A stretch of DNA of 64,000 bases from Lentisphaerota bacterium. GTDB taxonomy: Bacteria; Verrucomicrobiota; Lentisphaeria; Oligosphaerales; JABHEG01. Positions 59,637-64,000 of this stretch are shown here, piece after piece (within the stretch, counting starts at the first letter, position 1; each line of letters starts with the position of its first letter). Location: positions 119,685 to 183,684 of the forward strand of contig JABHEG010000217.1 of NCBI GenBank assembly GCA_018676675.1, given 5' to 3'. The position numbers and the translations under genes were made by a program. The notes below the pieces were generated by a model, which saw nothing but the letters and a program-made list of their open reading frames with translations, made no database searches and was not told the origin of the DNA.

Positions 59637-60701
59637 ATGTGTGATAACGTCAGAATCGGGATCATCGGTACCGGGGGCATTGGCAAGGTCAACGCCCGGG
59701 CTCTCGACGCCAATCCACGCGGCGAGATTGTCGCCCTGTGCGACATCATCCCTCAGCGCATGGACGGGTTTGAGCAGGAGCTGGGTCGAGAGGTCAGAAA
59801 GTACGCTGACTTTGGTGAGCTCTGTCAAGATTCGGAGATTGACGCGGTATTCGTCGGCACACCGAACCAGGTCCATGTTCCGGCCGCGCTCTCCGCGGTT
59901 CGCGGCGGGAAGCATGTGATGTGCACCAAGCCCCTGTCCGATTCGCTGGAGCCGGCCATCGGCCTGGTGAAGGAGGCCGAGGAATCAGGGTTGGTGAACA
60001 TGATGTCGCTCAGTACGCGTTTCAGTCCGGAGAGCCTCTATCTGAAGCATCAGGCTCGTGACGGCTTTTTCGGGGATTTCTACTACGGTCGGGCTCGGAG
60101 CGTTCGCCGGAGCGGCATTCCTGACTGGAACGAGGGGTTCATTGAGGCCGGTGGGGGTGCGTTCCGGGACATGGGAGTCCACGTGTTGGATACGGCTTGG
60201 TGGTTGATGGGAATGCCGAAACCGGTGACTGCGACAGGCGTTTCAGGAGCGAAATTTGGTCCCTTTGGGACGGGCTACACCAAGTTCCGTACTCCACCTG
60301 AGGAGTACTGGTTGAGGTACAACTCGGACGACTATGCAGGTGGTTTTGTGCGGTTCGAGAACGGAATCGGGCTTCAGATCGAGAGCTTCTGGGCCTGCCA
60401 CATGCCTCCCGAGGTGCAAGTCGAGCTGTTCGGTACGGATGGTGGGGCCACTCTCCGTCCGGTACGCATGTTCTCGACTGACAACGGGGCCCCAAAGGAT
60501 GTCAAGGTGGACATTCCCTCGTCGTGGAGCGGCTCCTGGCAGAACATCGCCGAGCATTACATAGACTGCATTCTGGACGGGGTGGAGTGCATGTCTCCCT
60601 TGCGGCACGGTCTGATCGTGCAGGCCATGCTGGAGGCGGTCCTTCGGAGTTCGGAGTCCGAACGCGATGTACTGCTCGATGAGTTGCTGACGATCGACTG
60701 A
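59637..60701 (+). CDS. Gfo/Idh/MocA family oxidoreductase
   Basis: 354 aa. The N-terminal Rossmann domain (GIIGTGGIGKVNARALDAN, IDAVFVGTPNQVHVPAAL) is followed by the catalytic lysine motif CTKPLSDS (EKP equivalent with Thr for Glu). The C-terminal domain has AFRDMGVHVLDTAWWLMG and RFENGIGLQIESF. NAD(P)-dependent dehydrogenation of a sugar or inositol derivative is expected. It lies between two secreted glycosidase genes, suggesting it handles their product. GAGGG 9 bases upstream supports ATG 59637. Confidence 0.88.
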   Translation: MCDNVRIGIIGTGGIGKVNARALDANPRGEIVALCDIIPQRMDGFEQELGREVRKYADFGELCQDSEIDAVFVGTPNQVHVPAALSAVRGGKHVMCTKPLSDSLEPAIGLVKEAEESGLVNMMSLSTRFSPESLYLKHQARDGFFGDFYYGRARSVRRSGIPDWNEGFIEAGGGAFRDMGVHVLDTAWWLMGMPKPVTATGVSGAKFGPFGTGYTKFRTPPEEYWLRYNSDDYAGGFVRFENGIGLQIESFWACHMPPEVQVELFGTDGGATLRPVRMFSTDNGAPKDVKVDIPSSWSGSWQNIAEHYIDCILDGVECMSPLRHGLIVQAMLEAVLRSSESERDVLLDELLTID

Positions 60702-60707
60702 ACCGAA

Positions 60708-60727
60708 ACGGGCCGCAAACGGCCCGT
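60708..60727 (+). terminator. Short hairpin after the Gfo/Idh gene
   Basis: ACGGGCCG (60708-60715), loop CAAA, CGGCCCGT (60720-60727): 8-bp perfect stem 6 bases after the stop codon. No T-run. It may partly terminate or protect the transcript before the next gene. Confidence 0.5.
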
Positions 60728-60815
60728 CACGGTGTAAATCCGGCGAGGACGGGAGATGTGGCGCCCTAAGGGGCGTCCTGTTGATGCTTGTCTCCTATCG
60801 CCATTCGGAGACGGA

Positions 60816-63707
60816 ATGATGCTGTTGAGAGCGTTCTCGCCTTTTGTCCACGTGTTTGCCGTTGGTGTCCTGGCGGCAGGGGCGTCGACCGCTTTTGCCC
60901 AGTCACTGAAGCCTAGTGATGATGGCTTCATGTGGGAAGGACACCACGGTCGCGTTCTGTGTCGGGCGAACGGGAGTTTTGAGCTTGTTGGGACGGATGG
61001 CTCCACCGCATCGTTCACGTTTTTTCAGTGGCATGACAAGTGGATCTATGAACGTCTGGATGCGGGGAAGGTCGAGGGGAAAGGCCTGATCCGGGAGGCC
61101 GATGGAAGCGTCCGTCTTGCCGGCCTGTGGGGAACGACAGGAGAGGCCCCGGCATTGCGGTACGAGATGGTTCTCCGGCCAAACGCGAGCGGCGTCAGTG
61201 TTGCCCTGTCCGCCCGGAAAACGGCTCCGTTGACACTCATGGCCGGGATCTGGGGAGTATACTCAGCCACCCGGAAGGCTGCTGATGAGCGTGTGGTGTA
61301 TGCCAGCCCATGGACACACCGTCCCATCGGCACGGCTGTCTCCGGTCCATTTGCAGAGCTGTTGGTCGGTGTGCCTGGCGGTCCGGCTTTGCGTCTTGCA
61401 GGTGGCGAAATTGCCACCGCTCGCAGCCGGGTCACTGACAATCAGCATGGCTTGGAGTGCTGCTTCCATCGTTCGGATTTCGGGGTGGAGGAGACCGCAG
61501 TGATCGAGATCGAGTTGGGCTTTGGGACTGTTCCCTCGGAGTTTCCCGGCGAGATTCGTCCTCGACAGGCGAAGCTGGCTCTCGGCCGGACCGCCCCACT
61601 GCCGGAAACCGTCCCTCTTTACGGAGGGATTGAGTTCAGTGTGTCCCTGGATGGAACGTGGGACAACCCGTTCGATCCGGACGATGTGCGACTGGATGCC
61701 ATGGTGCGGACGGGATCGGGCAAGAGCTACGTGCAGCCCGGTTTTTTCATGGTTCCACATGAGCGTGTGGTCCAGGGGAAGGCTGAGATCATGGTTCCCA
61801 GGGGCGAGGGGGAGTGGCGTATCCGCCTCGCGGCCACGGAGGTTGGGGAGCTGTCCTGCGAGCTTCGTGCTACCGACCGAAGCGGCACGGTGTCCCAGCC
61901 GTTGCCATCCGTGATGGTGGTCCAGGGGAAGGGGAGAGGGTTCATTCGCGTCAGCGACATCGATCCTCATTACCTGCGCTACGAGAATGGTGATTCATTC
62001 GTCCCGATAGGTCACAATGTCCCCATCTACCCCTCTTCCGGGCAGCTTGTAGACGAACTGATCCCGAAAATGGCGATGGCGGGGGAGAACCACAACCGAT
62101 GGTGGATGAGCGAACGTGGGCTTGGGTTGGAGTGGGAAGCGGAACTGGGTTGGTACCGCCAGGCTCAGAGCGCCCAGATGGACCATGCTCTGGAGCTTGC
62201 CCGGAACCATGGCATGGTCTACATGCTGTGCATGGATACGCACCAGGATTTCCGGAAACAGGGCTGGGAGGCAAATCCGTTCAATGCCACGAACGGCGGC
62301 CCGTGCAAGACGGTGGAGGAGTGGTTCACGACGGAGAGTGTCCGAGAGGTCTATCGGAAGCGTCTGCGTTACACGGTTGCCCGATGGGCGTGGCACCCAA
62401 ATGTGTTCTGTTGGGAGTTCGGGAACGAGTTCGAGGGATGGGCGGACTGTCGCCAGTCGGTGATCATTGACTGGCATCGGGAAATGGCTCCCTACCTGGC
62501 TGAAATCGACCCCTACGACCATCTCATCACAACGAGTTGGTGGAGCAAGACGGGACCTGAGAGTTGTTGGGGCATTCCCGAGATCGATGTGGTTCAAACG
62601 CACTGCTACACGAACAACAACGGGAATGTCGCGGAGCAGGTCCGGGATTTCTGTCTGCACCAGTGGAAGGCGTTCCGGAAGCCCCACGTTTTCGGTGAGT
62701 TCGGGATCAGGAGTCACGAGAGCACGGCGGACAAAGACCCGAAGGGATGGGGTCTGCACAACGCATTCTGGGCCGCTGTCGCGAGTGGCTGCAATGGCGT
62801 ACCCATGCCATGGTGGCACGGCAACTACATCGAGCCTCTGGATCTCTACTTCCATTTCACGGCGATCCAGCGGTTCGTGGCAGACCTGCCGTTTGGGAGG
62901 TCGCCCTGGCGGCAGATTGAAGTTGCAGATATCGCGTTCCAGAAAACACCTGCAAAGTTGCCGGCCAGTGATGCCGTCTTCACTCCGAGACGTGGCTTTG
63001 AGAAGCGCTCTGTGACGACGTTTCGGGTGCAACCTGACGGAGGTGTCAGCGATGGCCAAGCCCTGTCGAATCTGTTGCATGGGGACGGTCATAAAGAGTT
63101 GCGAAACCCGCCTGTTCTTGTGGCGGCCTTCCCGTCTGCCGGCGTGTTTGGGGTGCGGGTTGGGCGTGTGTCGAACTCCGGCCATCTGCGCATTTTCCTG
63201 GATGACGCGTTAGCTTTGGAGCGGGAGTTCGCCTGCGGCGAGGGACACGGGAAGAGCTGGCAGCACCGACCGCAGTGGAAGCTGTGGGAATCCGTCTACG
63301 ATGAAGAGATCACGATCGACGTTCCGGCTGGAGTGCACCGGATTCGTCTGGAGAACCACGGACGGGACTGGATTGAGATGCGGGAGTTGCGTTTCAGCGG
63401 ATGTCGGCTGCAGACCAGGCCCGATCTGCTCTGCGCGGCGCTGGCGTGCGACGAGGTCGCGATTCTCTGGGTACAGAATCAGAAGAGCAGTTGGTTCGAG
63501 CACGGCAGGGGCGAAGTGAAGCCGGCTAGAGCTGCTCGTATAGCCCTGCGGGGGCTGCCGGATGGCGAGTATACGGTTGAGTGGTGGGAGACGTGGGAGG
63601 GGAATGTCGCCCGCAGCGAAACAGCACGTGCCCAAGACGGCCTGCTTCAACTGCGGCTTGCCGCTCTCCCAACTGACACTGCGGCCAAGATCCGTCCGAA
63701 ACGCTGA
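60816..63707 (+). CDS. Large secreted GH-A-like glycosidase (cellulase-superfamily)
   Basis: 963 aa. Signal peptide (FAVGVLAAGASTAFAQ). Beta domains occupy about 25-390 (immunoglobulin-like PLPETVPLYGGIEFSVSLDG and GELSCELRATDRSGTV). A TIM barrel follows (about 400-700: RYENGDSFVPIGHNVPIYP, NHNRWWMSERGLGLEWEAEL, HPNVFCWEFGNEFEGW with E538, VFGEFGIRS with E628, VPMPWWHGNYIEP). C-terminal beta domains bind or finish the fold (FPSAGVFGVRVGRVSNSGHL, VHRIRLENHGRDWIEMREL). The candidate acid/base and nucleophile glutamates fit clan GH-A; the substrate is unknown. GGAG 5 bases upstream sets ATG 60816. Confidence 0.78.
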   Translation: MMLLRAFSPFVHVFAVGVLAAGASTAFAQSLKPSDDGFMWEGHHGRVLCRANGSFELVGTDGSTASFTFFQWHDKWIYERLDAGKVEGKGLIREADGSVRLAGLWGTTGEAPALRYEMVLRPNASGVSVALSARKTAPLTLMAGIWGVYSATRKAADERVVYASPWTHRPIGTAVSGPFAELLVGVPGGPALRLAGGEIATARSRVTDNQHGLECCFHRSDFGVEETAVIEIELGFGTVPSEFPGEIRPRQAKLALGRTAPLPETVPLYGGIEFSVSLDGTWDNPFDPDDVRLDAMVRTGSGKSYVQPGFFMVPHERVVQGKAEIMVPRGEGEWRIRLAATEVGELSCELRATDRSGTVSQPLPSVMVVQGKGRGFIRVSDIDPHYLRYENGDSFVPIGHNVPIYPSSGQLVDELIPKMAMAGENHNRWWMSERGLGLEWEAELGWYRQAQSAQMDHALELARNHGMVYMLCMDTHQDFRKQGWEANPFNATNGGPCKTVEEWFTTESVREVYRKRLRYTVARWAWHPNVFCWEFGNEFEGWADCRQSVIIDWHREMAPYLAEIDPYDHLITTSWWSKTGPESCWGIPEIDVVQTHCYTNNNGNVAEQVRDFCLHQWKAFRKPHVFGEFGIRSHESTADKDPKGWGLHNAFWAAVASGCNGVPMPWWHGNYIEPLDLYFHFTAIQRFVADLPFGRSPWRQIEVADIAFQKTPAKLPASDAVFTPRRGFEKRSVTTFRVQPDGGVSDGQALSNLLHGDGHKELRNPPVLVAAFPSAGVFGVRVGRVSNSGHLRIFLDDALALEREFACGEGHGKSWQHRPQWKLWESVYDEEITIDVPAGVHRIRLENHGRDWIEMRELRFSGCRLQTRPDLLCAALACDEVAILWVQNQKSSWFEHGRGEVKPARAARIALRGLPDGEYTVEWWETWEGNVARSETARAQDGLLQLRLAALPTDTAAKIRPKR

Positions 63708-64000
63708 ACTCGTCAGGACGAACATTGCAGCAACCGCCTCTGCCGGAGGTTCGGCAGACATATCAGAGGGAGTAACTGCCCCCAAACGTATGGAGGAGCC
63801 GGTTTTCCACAGCCGGCCTGGCCGCTTACGGAGAAGCGGCGCCTCCAAAGGGGATGGCGCGACCAGGAAGTTTGTGCTCAGAATCGGGGTCGTCAGGCCC
63901 CGTCCGGAGAGGCCTCGCGAGCCGTGTCGGCAGTGCGGACGAATGAACCGTACGTAGTTCCGTCTTTAGACGGTCTGTCTGGGCCGCGTGAACGCGGAAC
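63708..64000. repeat. Interspersed repeat region at window end with three hairpins
   Basis: No credible gene. It contains the hairpin GCCGCTT-ACGGAG-AAGCGGC (63821-63840), which matches 1000-1019 with compensating changes, and two small adjacent hairpins CCGTCTTTAGACGG (63960-63973) and CCGCGTGAACGCGG (63984-63997). The upstream words CCGGTTTTCC also occur near 2780. The element may continue beyond the window. Confidence 0.6.

Noticed and set aside
61995..63185. 396-codon minus-strand frame within the second large glycosidase
   Set aside because: Antisense to the barrel with the catalytic-type glutamates.

Overview
The window looks like chromosomal DNA from a GC-rich, free-living member of the PVC superphylum, most like Lentisphaerota, Kiritimatiellota or a related planctomycete-like lineage. 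Three things point that way. It carries stand-alone H-X9-DG pseudopilins with the [20 protein letters not shown] signature. It has very large secreted fusion proteins (HEAT, discoidin, propeller and CXXCH in one chain). It also has many carbohydrate-active, URO-D-like, Gfo/Idh/MocA and sialidase-like genes of kinds that are numerous in those phyla. The assignment is an inference from gene content; no rRNA or marker phylogeny is available here.

Layout. 1-5.4 kb is accessory: an SGNH hydrolase, a frameshifted esterase-like remnant next to an interspersed repeat, a GNAT/YoaP acetyltransferase, a lipoprotein with a predicted glycosidase-like barrel, and a VanX-type dipeptidase. 5.8-11.1 kb is a complete rnfABCDGE operon (ion-translocating ferredoxin:NAD+ oxidoreductase). 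11.3-14.0 kb holds NfeD, FloA (flotillin-like), a proline-rich membrane protein and a HIT hydrolase. 14.3-23.3 kb has a secreted acidic/alanine-rich protein and two giant minus-strand secreted proteins, one of them a LamG plus rhamnogalacturonan-lyase-like fusion. A tRNA with CAU anticodon follows. 23.9-31.4 kb has a DUF4432 epimerase-like protein with an MFS transporter, an STN-domain protein, a cyclic-nucleotide-binding protein, a toroid protein and a Sel1-repeat protein.

31.5-35.4 kb is panB-panC followed within 6 bases by a hybrid histidine kinase (HK-REC-HPt). 35.6-39.0 kb has a sialidase-like protein and an alpha/alpha-toroid protein, neither with a signal peptide. 39.2-41.8 kb has gspF/pilC and an ECF sigma/anti-sigma pair. 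41.8-46.6 kb (minus strand) has a doubled FAD oxidoreductase, an L7Ae-like protein and a GT4 glycosyltransferase. 46.9-49.3 kb has a receiver-Ser/Thr-kinase fusion and a URO-D family protein. 49.7-52.5 kb has three pseudopilins, each with its own promoter and a shared-type terminator hairpin. 53.1-56.0 kb has an FmdB zinc ribbon, a Ycf46-like AAA ATPase and a PlsC acyltransferase. 56.3-63.7 kb has two large secreted GH-A-like glycosidases flanking a Gfo/Idh/MocA oxidoreductase.

Taken together, the window combines core energy, membrane and CoA biosynthesis genes with a polysaccharide-degradation repertoire. Several families of palindromic repeats lie in the intergenic DNA. The most unusual is a 123-bp hairpin element present twice in opposite orientation (5.5 kb and 49.4 kb), whose loop has not been inverted with its flanks. 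I see no CRISPR array, prophage, insertion sequence or classical defence system.
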